This document shows positions 35,553 to 45,792 of a stretch of 64,000 nt of DNA, piece by piece. The stretch spans positions 1,062,501-1,126,500 of the forward strand of contig JBBBDQ010001688.1 in NCBI GenBank assembly GCA_037127315.1. The letters are read 5' to 3'. The position numbers and the translations under genes were made by a program. Position 1 is the first letter of the stretch. Each line of letters starts with the position of its first letter. The DNA is from Ascarosepion bandense. Its lineage: Eukaryota; Mollusca; Cephalopoda; Sepiida; Sepiidae. Under the pieces are notes generated by a model. It was given only the letters and a program-made list of their open reading frames with translations, was not told where the DNA came from and did no database searches.

Positions 35553-35867
35553 TAAAACTTTCTTTGTGGCTATGTGTGGTAAATGTATAAGATAATTTTG
35601 GAAATTACAATTTTGATATGTTTCGCCTGATGATTCAGCTTAATCAGTAAAATAATTTTACTTCCACAACATCTAAATTAACCAGACAAAAGGTGATTCT
35701 CTTTAAGTATTGCATCGTTAAATTAAATTACATTTTAATTCATTTCAATTCGGTTTTTAGTTTTAGCATTTTAAAGACTTACGTATCTGCCACTGTTTCA
35801 GGATTAATTTAAGCGATAAAATGAAATAGATTCAACGGCGAAAATTATCAATGTAATACGTCAAATT

Positions 35868-35870
<3 letters not shown>

Positions 35871-35922
<52 letters not shown>

Positions 35923-35947
35923 CTTCAGAGTGTCATCCAAACTTTAA

Positions 35948-35985
<38 letters not shown>

Positions 35986-35986
35986 T
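35871..35986. repeat. TA, CA and TA microsatellites
   Basis: TA run (35871-35920), a unique spacer, then CA passing into TA. Confidence 0.9.
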
Positions 35987-36337
35987 CATATACGTAAAGT
36001 AAATATGGTATTACATTTCAAAATGTTCATTGCTTATATGCTCACAATGTGTGTTAATTGATAACAAAATTGATAAAAACATACACAAAAAGTAAGTAGA
36101 CGAAATAAGCTACAACATACATTTATGCACATATATAAAAAATTATTCAAGATGTTTAAATGTTAGCGTCTTTTCCCCCTCTGGATGCGTATTTAGTTAC
36201 ATCAACGAAAAACATCAACGAAAAACATCACTTTAGTCCTATGAAGTCCTAAAGAACAAAACGTGTCAAACAAAAAATTTAAAATTGGCCATTATTTTCC
36301 TCATATATATATATATATATATTTTTTTTTTTTTATA

Positions 36338-37049
36338 AGCGTTTCACCCCGAGCAAGGCATGTCACTACCACTACTGCGCAGGGGGCTACGTAGAGTGGA
36401 GAAAGGATGATTAAATATAGGAAATGTCAGAGGGTGGGTGATGGGCGGGTAGGGATACCGAGAATGAGGGTTGGGTAGATGAGAGTGTTGTGAGAATAGT
36501 TGGGAGTTAGTGTGATAGGAGGTGTCTATTGACCCTACATTTAAACACCTGGAGATTGTAACTGTCGGGAAAGCAGACTTGTGGAAGGGAGTTCCACAGG
36601 CGGGAAGCGCGAGAAAAGAAGCTGTTGGAGTAGAATTTACGGTTACATCTTATTTGTTTAACTGTAAAAGGGTGGGACCTAGTTGCTAATCTAGTATCTC
36701 GTGTAAATTCCTGCTTAGGCGGCACCAGTGATCTAAGCTCATCGGAGCAGAAGCCATGAAAGTACTTGTAGAAGAGGCACAGGGAAGCCACATCACGCCG
36801 GTGAGAGAGCGGCTGCAGCCGGTCTGCCAAGTCAGTATCAACCACGTTACAGATCCTCCTTTGTATTTTGTCAAGAAGCCCAAGGAGAGCAGCAGGGGCA
36901 CCCGACCAAATATGGCAGCAATATTCAATACACGGGCGGATGGTAGATTTGTATATGTGCAGAATAGATTCAGGTGGGAAAAACTTCCGGGCCCTGCACA
37001 GGGAGCCGACTTTCATAGCAGCAGATTTGGCAATGGATTCAATATAGTC
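36338..37049 (-). mobile_element. LINE-A, longest copy in the window
   Basis: The minus strand is open for 169 residues (37016 to 36507), from AMKVGSLCRARKFFPPESIL through IYKSTIRPCIEYCCHIWSGA, LLDKIQRRICNVV, SHRRDVASLCLFYKYFHGF and SRASRLWNSLP to a natural stop. The order (thumb-like region, then LWNSLP, then F-K-x-x-V-N-x-H-L) is that of CR1/jockey-type LINE polymerases. The catalytic RT palm is missing, cut at a TA/GT microsatellite. The 3' UTR ends CCTTGCTCGGGGTGAAACGC. Confidence 0.9.

Positions 37050-37125
<76 letters not shown>
37050..37125. repeat. (TA)n(GT)n compound microsatellite
   Basis: TA then GT run at the truncation point of LINE-A. Confidence 0.95.
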
Positions 37126-37127
<2 letters not shown>

Positions 37128-37154
37128 TATATATATATAATATATATTATATAC

Positions 37155-37346
37155 TTTAGAATATGCACAAACTACAATCTACTACAAAGTGTACATTTTT
37201 GTTTCAACATTGAAAGAACCATGTCTCATCAGGTAGTAAAAGTCAGGTAGGAAAATAACGTTTACTACCTGATGAGACATTGTCGTTTCAATGTCGAAAC
37301 AAAATGTACACTTTTGTAGTAGATTGTAGTTTGAACATGTTCTAAA
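37155..37346. mobile_element. Hairpin element with 86-bp arms
   Basis: Left arm 37155-37240 and right arm 37260-37346 are near-perfect inverse complements separated by only 19 bases. Both arms contain CAAACTACAATCTACTAC and CTCATCAGGTAGTAAA. The transcript of either strand would form one long hairpin. It is probably a MITE-like fold-back element related to 25544-25594. Confidence 0.9.
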
Positions 37347-37449
37347 CTATAATTTATAATGAATATTCATTGCACTATTTCTATATTGAGCACTGTTTTA
37401 AATTAATGTTTTGAACGTTGTCAATATTTTCTTCGTTCCTTATTCATTT

Positions 37450-37450
<1 letters not shown>

Positions 37451-37487
<37 letters not shown>

Positions 37488-37525
37488 GTGTGTGTGTGTG
37501 TGTGTGTGTCTGTGTGTGTGTGTGC
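37451..37525. repeat. (TA)n(GT)n compound microsatellite
   Basis: TA run, CACG, then a GT run. Confidence 0.95.
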
Positions 37526-37590
37526 ATTTGGGCAGCATCCTTCCTTTTAAATACTTTTCATTAAATACGACCGACAAGGAAGATTCAATT
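37526..37590 (-). repeat. Microsatellite-linked repeat module
   Basis: The minus strand ends ...GGATGCTGCCCAAATGCACA and continues into the CA/TA run, matching the module at 517-565 and 35137-35165. Confidence 0.6.
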
Positions 37591-38032
37591 AAGTTTTATT
37601 CATTTTTTCCAGAATCCTAACATTTTTTCGAGTTCAGGAATATAAAGAATTATGGATAATTTGTTTGTCCCAAGCACTTTCGGCCACTTCTATGTTCATT
37701 TTCTGAGGTGCTTTTATTTCTGGTGTGGTTATTTCTCCTCATATTTTGGCTGCTAGGTAGTAATTTATTTTTGCGTTGTTTTTTAAAAAGGCGCATTTGT
37801 TAATAGTGGAAATGGGAAGTTCAAAGTTTTCTTCAAAATAGGAAGATGCTCACGCGAATTCCAGTTGCGCGCAGACTGTGTGGGCTTGGAATGAACGCTG
37901 TAGTGGCAATGATGATGCAGCCGCCTTCGGGCCTCCACTCCTGGTTTTGGATTTACATCTACAGCCTTTTCGGTGTTTGGATATGACTGCAAGGCAGCGA
38001 AGATTTCAAATTTATTTCAACAACTTCTGCGC

Positions 38033-38035
38033 ACG

Positions 38036-38104
<69 letters not shown>
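38033..38104. repeat. (CA)n(TA)n compound microsatellite
   Basis: CA run passing into TA. Confidence 0.95.
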
Positions 38105-38107
<3 letters not shown>

Positions 38108-38225
38108 AACTAAGTTGTTGAACTCGTAGGTTTTTTAACCTTTTGTTCATGCATTTACTTTTATAAAGAGTGCTCGATACAAATGTAGAGCGTTATACTA
38201 TATATATATATATATATAAAAAATT

Positions 38226-38415
38226 GTGTATTTGGACAGTTATGCCTCTTTTACACTAGTTTCAATAAAGACGACTGACTGTGATTTAATTTTTTGTGTT
38301 TGTATAATAGTTTATATGTACACTGTATGTCCAGAAAAGAAAACACTTATACAAGCACAAGCAAAATTAAATAAAAAGTTTAATCACAATCCCTTTGTCA
38401 GTCGTCTTTAATGAA
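38226..38415. repeat. Imperfect inverted repeat
   Basis: TTCAATAAAGACGACTGACT near 38261 returns inverted at 38382-38415 with a small bulge. The arms are about 30 bp. The left side starts with GTGTATTTGGACAG, like the microsatellite-linked module. Confidence 0.65.
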
Positions 38416-38806
38416 GCACACACACAATATATCTTCTACATGTTATAAACACGTGACTGGTAGCACAGAAGAATAAGCCAACCAAATGTACTGCGTTAAG
38501 ACGAAAGGAAAAGATAACAAAAATTGTAAATATATTTTTTTGTATTCCCGATACAGCGGATGCGCGTGGAATGTCTCTTAATATAGGCGATGGAAATGGC
38601 TTTGAAAAGAGTGTCGCATTAAGAAGAAACTGATGATTTTGAAATAGGAACGTCACCGGACATTAAAAATCAATGGCATAAAAAGAGATGATAAAAGTTT
38701 CCGTTTTATATTCTTGCAAGTCTACTGACACCCAGGGATGACCGTTAGGTAAAGCGGCTGAAATATTTTCATGTGAAATAGGCTCTGGGTGAATAGATGA
38801 ATAATA

Positions 38807-39026
38807 GTCAGTCAGTTAAATGCCATACGTGAAACCCGCTTGGGCGATCATGTCTCGACTGACTGGGCAGAAGATTATCTCGCATAAGGTTGCCATTGCT
38901 TTCTGCGGTAGACTGGTTGCCAGCCAAGGCTATAGAATCCAATCTGTCCTGTTATTTAACCCATAACTGGAAGGAAGAGACGGACTAATACCTTTCCCAA
39001 GGGTATTTGCGCGTAAGTGAATGCAA
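38807..39026 (-). mobile_element. SINE-A copy lacking the tRNA head
   Basis: The minus strand carries the SINE-A body and tail. The head is missing where a LINE-A copy begins at about 39030. The stem-loop region is rearranged: TCTCGACTGACTGGGC replaces the usual loop and second arm. Confidence 0.8.
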
Positions 39027-39029
39027 TTT

Positions 39030-39342
39030 TTTTTTTAATCATTTCACCCCGAGCAAGGCGGAAACGCCACTGATGTGCAGGGGGCTACATAAATGTAAAA
39101 AGATTAATTAGAAACGAATGAGGAGTACAAACTAGTTAGAAAGGAACGATAGAAAGCTGAGAAAGCAGGCGCGATGACAGATACCTAGGTAGAGAGAAAG
39201 GGAAGGTTATACAGGGGTGGGGAGAGAGCTAGAGTCCAGTGGTTAGTAGATGAGTATTAACTTTGCATTTAAATTTCTGGAGGTTGTAGCCATCAGGAAA
39301 GCAAGAATACGGGAGCGAGTTCCACAGGCGGGAAGTGCGAGA
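39030..39342 (-). mobile_element. LINE-A fragment: 3' UTR and ORF end
   Basis: The minus strand is close to 21031-21320 over its whole length and ends CCTTGCTCGGGGTGAAATGA. It stops abruptly inside the region coding for the LWNSLP block, at the joint with LINE-B. Confidence 0.8.
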
Positions 39343-39405
39343 GAAGACGTGGAGAACCATGATCACCTACGTCCTGAAGGGACAGGGCACATCGAAGAAG
39401 GAGAA
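39343..39405 (+). mobile_element. LINE-B terminal 60 bp
   Basis: ACGTGGAGAACCATGATCAC then CTACGTCCTGAAGGGACAGG and an AGAAGGAGAAG tail: the last bases of LINE-B in plus orientation, joined directly to inverted LINE-A. Confidence 0.8.
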
Positions 39406-40048
39406 GATATTTCAAAATCATCTTCCATGTTAGCCTTTGCCCGTTTTCCCACCTTCGTCAATCTTCTCTAACTCAACTAAAGAACGCCATCTTTCAGCTT
39501 TAAATGATAATGAAAGGCAAAGTTTATCGCCTCAAAATAAGAAGCAAATTGGAATCTACCATGTTTAAAGCTGCCTGTTCTAAATATCAACAGAGAAAAA
39601 GTTATTTTATTTTATATTGCCATTCGCCCTCCCCAAGATAACGGCCAGACCCAGACGCCTGGCAGGCCAAGAATTACCTTTGGGATTTACGCTTATCATA
39701 TAAGTAACTTGGGGTGGGGGGCCATAAATATCTCGCTAAAAGTAAAAGCTTACTGCCAAATCACCTGGATAGGTTAATAACGGAACTCTAAAACTAGGGA
39801 ATATCACTATGAAAGGTTAGTTTATATTTATGTCAGAAGTACTGCTGATTTTACAAGGGTTTTGCAGTTACTGACTGCTTTCTGAATTTTCGGTTTTATT
39901 GGGTGTATCTTACGATAGATCACAGCTAAATGTATTCTTCCTCTAAGTGACAACTTCTTTCAGGTTAACATCTTGTCGACAACAATAAAAGAACCAGTGG
40001 TTCGTCATTAAACACGAAATTGTGTTTAATGAGAAATAAATAAATAGC

Positions 40049-40209
40049 TTGAAAGAAAGAAAGAAAGAAAGAAAGAGCTGAAAGGAAGAAAGAGTTAAAA
40101 AGCGAGAAAGAAAGAAAGAAATAAAGAAAGAAAGAAGAGTTAAAAAGCGAGAGAGAAAGAAAGAAAGAACTGAAAGGCAAGAAAGAAAGAAGAGCTGAAA
40201 GGCGAGAAA

Positions 40210-40241
<32 letters not shown>

Positions 40242-40285
40242 AAAAGGAATTAAAAGAAAGAAAGAAAGAAAGAAAGATGAAAAAA
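40049..40285. repeat. (GAAA)n-rich minisatellite
   Basis: GAAA runs are interrupted several times by a GAGTTAAAAGCGAGA-like or GAGCTGAAAGGCGAGA-like block, giving a higher-order repeat. The minus strand reads as a Phe/Leu/Ser frame of no meaning. Confidence 0.9.
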
Positions 40286-40343
40286 GTGAGGGAAGATTTA
40301 AAGAATTGCCAGAAACATAATTCAGACACTTACTAGGGACCCC

Positions 40344-40567
40344 CTATGCGCAAATAATCTTGGGAAATGTATTAATCCATCTCTGCTCCCTCCAGCTATG
40401 GGTTGAATAGCAGGACAGACTGGGTTCTATAACTTTGGTTGGCTAGCAGTCTACCGCAGAAAGAAATGGCAACCGACTGTGTGGAAATCTTCTCCTTTGT
40501 CAGTCATGTCTCTTTCGAGACATGATCGCCCAATCGTGTATCACGCATGGCACTTAACTGATTGACT
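40344..40567 (+). mobile_element. SINE-A copy lacking the head
   Basis: Starts in the GCGCAAATAATCTTGGGAAA segment and continues through the stem-loop CATGTCTCTTTCGAGACATG to GGCACTTAACTGATTGACT. Confidence 0.85.
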
Positions 40568-41079
40568 AGAGTGGATATCAAGCGGCTAATATATCTGTTC
40601 TCTCGTTGCATAAGTGGCAGAAGGCCGTAGATCTGACCAGATCATTTTTATGCCTTCCCTTATAGACGCCGTCTAATTAGAGTCAGGGTTTATACGATGA
40701 TTTAAATTCACCAGTGCTGTACCTTCTAGCGTCATTGATCACGCAGTGAGTGTCCTTTTGCCAGACTTGGCTTAGTCAGTAATTCTTTTGACACTATTAT
40801 TAAGTCTGAAACTGTGCCGGAAATTGCTCATTCAGTTGTTCACTGACTTCTAACAGCACAAATTGGAACCCAATTTCGTTTGATTCACTTCCCCTTTTAT
40901 ATTTCATTCTTTTTATTATTTAATTCATTTCTTTTTATCCTGCTGTCAGGTTTTTGGTATTTCTTTAAGATTTCCCTAACCTTTCCATCTGCATTTCCAT
41001 TTCAGATACCTCGTGGGTATCTCATTGTTTGTGAACAGAAATAGAAATATCTAGATTTTAATGGCACTATTCGTACAAA

Positions 41080-41080
41080 T

Positions 41081-41125
<45 letters not shown>
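41080..41125. repeat. (CT)n microsatellite
   Basis: Perfect CT run. Confidence 0.95.
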
Positions 41126-41128
<3 letters not shown>

Positions 41129-41394
41129 TGCGTGCATTTAATGCTTTTGTCTCTCTCTCTATCTGAATAGAACAATATATAATGTTTGTCAGTTCCACTG
41201 TACTATATCAAACACATAATTCTGCTTGGTTTAGTAATAAAAATATCTGATTAAATATGAATTAATTCTCTAAAAATTGCTTTGTTTATGTTTCGGATAC
41301 AAAACTGAGCAGATATGGGCTTTCGAAATAAATAAGTTAGGGTGCAAGCGTGCTTTTTTTAAAAAGACAAAATAGAGCCTTGTTGAACCGTGAC

Positions 41395-41469
41395 GCTTTT
41401 CGTAGCCGAGTGGTCAAAGCACACCGAACATAACCGTCGGGTAGGCAGGTTTGCTCACCGCTGGAAAAC
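41395..41469 (+). pseudogene. tRNA-like sequence (Ser/Leu type head)
   Basis: CGTAGCCGAGTGG holds a perfect A-box match (TAGCCGAGTGG), as in tRNA-Ser/Leu. A B-box-like AGGTTTGCTCACC lies about 45 bases on. The acceptor and T arms do not pair well, so it is a relic or a SINE head, not a working tRNA. Confidence 0.4.
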
Positions 41470-41533
41470 AAATAATTTTTAAGATTACATAAATTCACAG
41501 GGTGGCAGTCATAATACACATTGTTAAAAATAA

Positions 41534-41536
<3 letters not shown>

Positions 41537-41600
<64 letters not shown>
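41537..41600. repeat. (TA)n microsatellite
   Basis: Perfect TA run of about 64 bp. Confidence 0.95.
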
Positions 41601-41604
<4 letters not shown>

Positions 41605-41642
41605 TGAAATCCTATAGCATAATGAACAAATAGTGATATTTT

Positions 41643-41942
41643 ATGTGGTGCAGTGGATATCGAACTCGGAACGACAAATCGGGGTGACGAGTTCGAATTC
41701 CAGTTGAATTTCTTGTGTTCACTTACACACAAATATCTTTGGGAAAGGTATTCATCCGTCTCTTTCCTCTAGTTATGGGTTAAATAATAGGACAGGTTGG
41801 GTTTTATAGCCTTGGCTGGCAACAAGTCTACCGCAAAAAGCAATGGCAACCTACAGCGAGATAATCTTCTGCCCAGTAAATCATGTCTCTTTCGAGACAT
41901 GATCGCCTAAATCGTGTATCACGTATGGCACTTAACTGACTA
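41643..41942 (+). mobile_element. SINE-A copy, near full length
   Basis: Head begins in ATGTGGTGCAGTGGATATCG. The stem-loop is intact and the end is GGCACTTAACTGACTA. First of three same-orientation copies within 1.15 kb. Confidence 0.85.
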
Positions 41943-42168
41943 TTATTCCTCCATGATTATCATATTGCTGCCACTTATGGTCTGGTGCCCCTGTTATTTA
42001 ACTTGAGATCCTAGATAAAATCCAAAATTGAATCAGCAATATTAGTGGTTCTGATCTGGTAGCTTGGCTTCATTCACTTTCCGTTGCGTCTCTGGACCTT
42101 TTTTATAGATACTTTCATGGTAATTGTTCGAGTGAGCCTTTCTCTTTCGTACCTAGACTTTTTGAATT

Positions 42169-42472
42169 TGGATGTGCGATGTGGTGCAGTGGATATCGAC
42201 TTGGAACAAGGACTCGGTAGAGCCGAGTTCGAATTCCAGTTAAATTCCTTGCATTACAAGTATCATTGGGAAATGTATTAATCCGTCTCTTCCCTCCAGT
42301 TATGGGTTAAATAACAGGACAGATTGGGTTCTGTAGCCTTGGCTGGCAACCAGTCTACCGCAGAAAGTAATGGCAACCTACTGCGTAATAATCTTCTGCC
42401 CGGTCAGTCATGTCTCTTTCGAGACATGATCGCCTAAGCGTGTATCACGTATGGCACTTAACTGACTGACTC
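42169..42472 (+). mobile_element. SINE-A copy, full length
   Basis: Starts GGATGTGCGATGTGGTGCAG, has an intact CATGTCTC/GAGACATG stem-loop and an ACTGACTGACT tail. The next copy begins one or two bases after it. Confidence 0.88.
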
Positions 42473-42473
42473 A

Positions 42474-42780
42474 ATGCGCGTTGGGGGTGCAATGGGTATA
42501 GACTCGAAACGAGAAATCGGAGTGCCGAGATCAAATCCCAGTTGAATTCGTTGCATTCACTTACGCGCAAATACCCTTGGGAAAGATATTCATTCCAGTC
42601 TCTTCCCTCCATCTATGGGTCAAATAATAGAACAGATTGGGTTTTATAACCTTGGTAGGCAACCATTCTACTGCAGAATCTAATGACAACCTACTATGGG
42701 AAAATCCTCTGCCCAGTCAGTAATGTCTGTTTCGAGACATGATCGCCAAAGCGTGTATCACGTATGGCACTTAACTAACT
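42474..42780 (+). mobile_element. SINE-A copy, head-to-tail with the previous one
   Basis: Starts ATGCGCGTTGGGGGTGCAAT directly after the preceding copy's tail and keeps all parts to GGCACTTAACTAACT. It is more diverged than its neighbour, so it is not a simple recent duplicate. Confidence 0.85.
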
Positions 42781-42835
42781 CGACTGGTGTCGAGATCTCA
42801 TCAATTTACAATTGAGCTGTCTGGATATAACCATA

Positions 42836-43108
42836 AATTCTAAGCTAACAGTTTCTTTTCTCACACTTCTCACTTGTGGAACTCCCTTCCGACTCTATGC
42901 TTTCCAGTAAACTTTAATCTACAAAAATTTAAATACAATGTCAATTGCTATGCACTGTCTTCCTGATCACGTTTTTTTCTCTTTCTGCTCATTATTATTG
43001 TTTCTGTTCCAAATTCTTCCACATCCGGGGGTAACCCCCTTGTGTTTACTGGCTTTATTGCCTTGCTAAGGGGGTGGGGGTTACCCATTAAAAAATAAAT
43101 AAATAAAA
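42836..43108 (+). mobile_element. LINE-A fragment: ORF end and 3' UTR
   Basis: CTCACTTGTGGAACTCCCTT encodes the LWNSLP region. The 3' UTR is degenerate, ending GCCTTGCTAAGGGGGTGGGG, with a TAAATAAA tail. Confidence 0.7.
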
Positions 43109-43307
43109 GAGGAACATGTTCAATTTCTAAACGTTTCTCATTTTTCGGATTTCCTATTTATATACATATATATTATTATTATGGACTCTCCCGTCGATTA
43201 CGACATATGAGCGCCTAACTCAGTTTAATGTGGTGAAGGCTTGTGTAGCACCATCCACACTTTTTGGAACTGCTGATAACAAACAATTGGTACAGACCTC
43301 AGTTATT

Positions 43308-43458
43308 TAACCCATAACTGGAGGGAAGAAACGGATTAATACCTTTCCCAAGGGTACCAGTGCGTAAGTGAATGCGAAGTGTTCGGCTGGAATTGGAACT
43401 TGGCTCACCGATTTTCCCTTCCGAGCCGATATCTACACTACACTACAACGCACATCCC
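43308..43458 (-). mobile_element. SINE-A head and body, part of a 5S-tRNA composite
   Basis: The minus strand reads GGATGTGCGTTGTAGTGTAG, a TTCCAATTCCAG B-box region, CACTTACGCACTGGTACCCT, and stops in TTATGGGTTAAATAA. A 5S-like segment lies directly upstream of the head. Confidence 0.8.
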
Positions 43459-43465
43459 TCAATAA

Positions 43466-43564
43466 CGCTTAGAGCACCCAGTATTCCCAAGCGGTCACCC
43501 ATCTATTGCTTAACTTTGGTGATCGAGCAAGAACCGGTGTATTCAACGTGATATGATCGTAAGT
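43466..43564 (-). pseudogene. 5S rRNA-like segment upstream of SINE-A
   Basis: The minus strand follows animal 5S rRNA: TACGATCATATCACGTTGAA, ACACCGGTTCTTG, GATCACCAAAGTTAAGCAA, then (after a ~20-base internal deletion) GATGGGTGACCGCTTGGGAA and TACTGGGTGC. The A and C parts of the internal promoter are recognisable and the middle is lost. The 3' end joins the tRNA-like head of SINE-A within about 10 bases. Confidence 0.88.
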
Positions 43565-43578
43565 AATATATATATATA

Positions 43579-43582
<4 letters not shown>

Positions 43583-43622
<40 letters not shown>
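43583..43622. repeat. (GT)n microsatellite
   Basis: GT run following a short TA run, just beyond the 5' end of the 5S-like segment. Confidence 0.95.
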
Positions 43623-43624
<2 letters not shown>

Positions 43625-43706
43625 CTTCAAGAATTAATGGTTTTATATTTAATTACATTTTTTCTTCAAATTTTATTGTCGTGTATACGGGTATTTGAAA
43701 TAAACG

Positions 43707-43709
<3 letters not shown>

Positions 43710-43748
<39 letters not shown>
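43710..43748. repeat. (TA)n microsatellite
   Basis: Perfect TA run. Confidence 0.95.
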
Positions 43749-43753
<5 letters not shown>

Positions 43754-44004
43754 ATGATGCCAAGTCCGTAAACAGAGAGAATAATCCAAAAAGATATATT
43801 TAATATGAAATATTAAGAGATAGAACTGTATAGCGAGCTCAGTGAATATTATCTAGAGTAATATGATACACGTAAATGACAACTCAACACATCATCTAAA
43901 GTGGTTATAAAGTATAATTTATTTCGATGGGTGTATAAACCCATCTCTTCGGACCAGGATTATTATTTGGCTTCTAACCAAATGAAATCCTGGTTTTATT
44001 ATCC

Positions 44005-44355
44005 CGGCTTCTGCTCCGACGACCTTCTTTCCCTGGTGCCCCGACCGCATGGATTTCCCCTTGCTACGAGGTTGGCATCAAAGACCCACCCTTTTACCGT
44101 CGAAATAGTCAAATGTAACCTCAGTTTCTTCTCTCACGCTTCTCGCCCGTGGAAATGCCCTCCATAAATTTGTTTCCCTGATAGCTACAATCTCCAAAAT
44201 TTTAAGTACAACCTCTCTTGCCATCTTCTATCTTCATGATTCCCAACCTTCTCTGGTAAATTGTTCCTGCTTTCGTTTTCTTCCCTTTTCTCTCACTATA
44301 ACCCCCTGCGCACCAGGGGTGGTACTGCCTTGCTTGGGGTGAAACGATTATATAT
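44005..44355 (+). mobile_element. LINE-A fragment
   Basis: Plus strand has FCSDDLLSLVPRPHGFPLAT and SHASRPWKCPP (mutated LWNSLP), then the 3' UTR to CCTTGCTTGGGGTGAAACGA. Confidence 0.8.
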
Positions 44356-44504
44356 GCATAAAAAAGAAATTAATAAAAGCATCCTTCTCCGAGCAAGACT
44401 TGCATGTGTAGCTATTTATTGGAAGAAGTAGAATAGTAGGACAACTTACAATAAATACCATCTTCATTATTTTATCCATCTATAAAGACATACACATTTT
44501 ATTT

Positions 44505-44680
44505 TAATCATATCACTCCGAGCAAGGCGGTAACGCCACTGATGTGCAGAGGGCTACATAAGAGTGAAAAGATTGGAAAAGAGAAAGCCGGAAACCACAT
44601 CCTAAACAGGGAACAAGGGCTGAGCCTCTACACCTGTTCAATAGACGTGGGTGGAGTGTGAACCGGGCGATTTGACCTGC
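44505..44680 (-). mobile_element. LINE-A tail element (~170 bp)
   Basis: The minus strand starts CGCCCGGTTCACACTCCACC and ends CCTTGCTCGGAGTGATATGA. Same boundaries as the 52093 copy. Confidence 0.8.
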
Positions 44681-45142
44681 GTTTCATCGTCTTACCCTTA
44701 TATTGGCTGACACAAGGCTATAAGCGCGAGAGGTGATTTCTGATCATTATACAATAATAATGATCAGTGGAACCATGATGATAGCATTACGTCATCTCTA
44801 AGCACAAAATGAATAACTATTATTAAGCTTCACTTTGTCTGGTACAAGACCGTGAATATTGAGTACACGATGAGGATTGAATTTACTGTGCCTGTGCTAA
44901 ATGAAAATTCTTTGATTAAAGTAGAAAAGTTCCAGAAAGTGAAATCAGATGAATGTTAAACTGTCGACAGATAAATTTCACGAGAATAATCTTTTCACCA
45001 TTTTACGGTTTGGAAAATGAAATCGATGAGTCGAACTGAAAGTCAGGACATCTATTTTGTTTACTTATGGAATAATGCTCTTGGGAAAGGTAGGAATCTA
45101 TTTCCTCTTCTACACTTCACTCCCATAAAATGACAGACCAAA

Positions 45143-45792
45143 CCAGTGGTTCCCAAGCGGAGCGACACGCCTCATAGGTGCAGCGGAAGCGTATAGCAGG
45201 TGAGGCGAAATTGTTGAAAGACAATTTCAAAAACAGTTTCAAAAAATTCATAGGCCAAAGATAAATATGATTTCAAAATTTAAAATAGTATTTTTTTTTA
45301 AAATCATATCACCCCGAGCAAGGCGGTAACGCCACTGACGTGCAGGGGGCTACGTAAGAGTGAAAAGATTGGAAAAGAGAAAGCCGGAAACCACATCCTG
45401 AACAGGGAACACGGGATGAGCCTCTACACCTGTACAATAGACGTGGGTGGGGTGTGAACCGGGCGATAGTTTAGTCTATCTACTCCAATTATGGATTATT
45501 TTTAATTGCATGCATGAGTCCCAGTAAAAACTTATAAATAATTATTGACCGATTTTATTACTGTGATATTTCTGCATTATAGCAAGTATTAAGAATATGG
45601 TCCGCAAATTGAAGGAGTGAGTTATCAATGATAATGTTCTGGCTTTGAATCCGCGGTTATTTCCGTTTAACCCACTCTCTTTTTTTTTATTTACTTTTAA
45701 ATGTACTTTTATCACAAAAGATTTGGTGAGGCGCGAGAAAATTTTGATTCCGAAAATGCGGCCCAGAAAAAATGTTTTGGGTGCACTGGGCT
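45143..45792. mobile_element. Possible hAT-like non-autonomous element
   Basis: The left end CCAGTGGTTCCCAAGCGG is hAT-like. The right end TTTTGGGTGCACTGGGCT is roughly its inverse. Flanks AGACCAAA (45135-45142) and AGACTAAA (45793-45800) could be an 8-bp target duplication with one change. A LINE-A tail lies inside. No transposase remains. Confidence 0.45.
45298..45490 (-). mobile_element. LINE-A tail element
   Basis: Minus-strand copy ending CCTTGCTCGGGGTGATATGA. Its left end extends about 25 bases past CGCCCGG (AGTAGATAGACTAAACTATC), as in the 24536 copy. It is nested in the hAT-like element. Confidence 0.8.

Noticed and set aside
36756..37250. 164-codon plus-strand frame
   Set aside because: It is the complementary strand of the LINE-A polymerase end and runs on into a GT microsatellite. 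The minus-strand frame has the family motifs.
41395..41469. Functional tRNA-Ser/Leu gene
   Set aside because: The A box is perfect, but the B box is degenerate and the acceptor and T arms do not pair, so it is kept only as a tRNA-like relic.
43466..43564. Functional 5S rRNA gene
   Set aside because: About 20 bases are missing from the middle of the molecule and many positions differ. No T-run terminator follows; a SINE head does.
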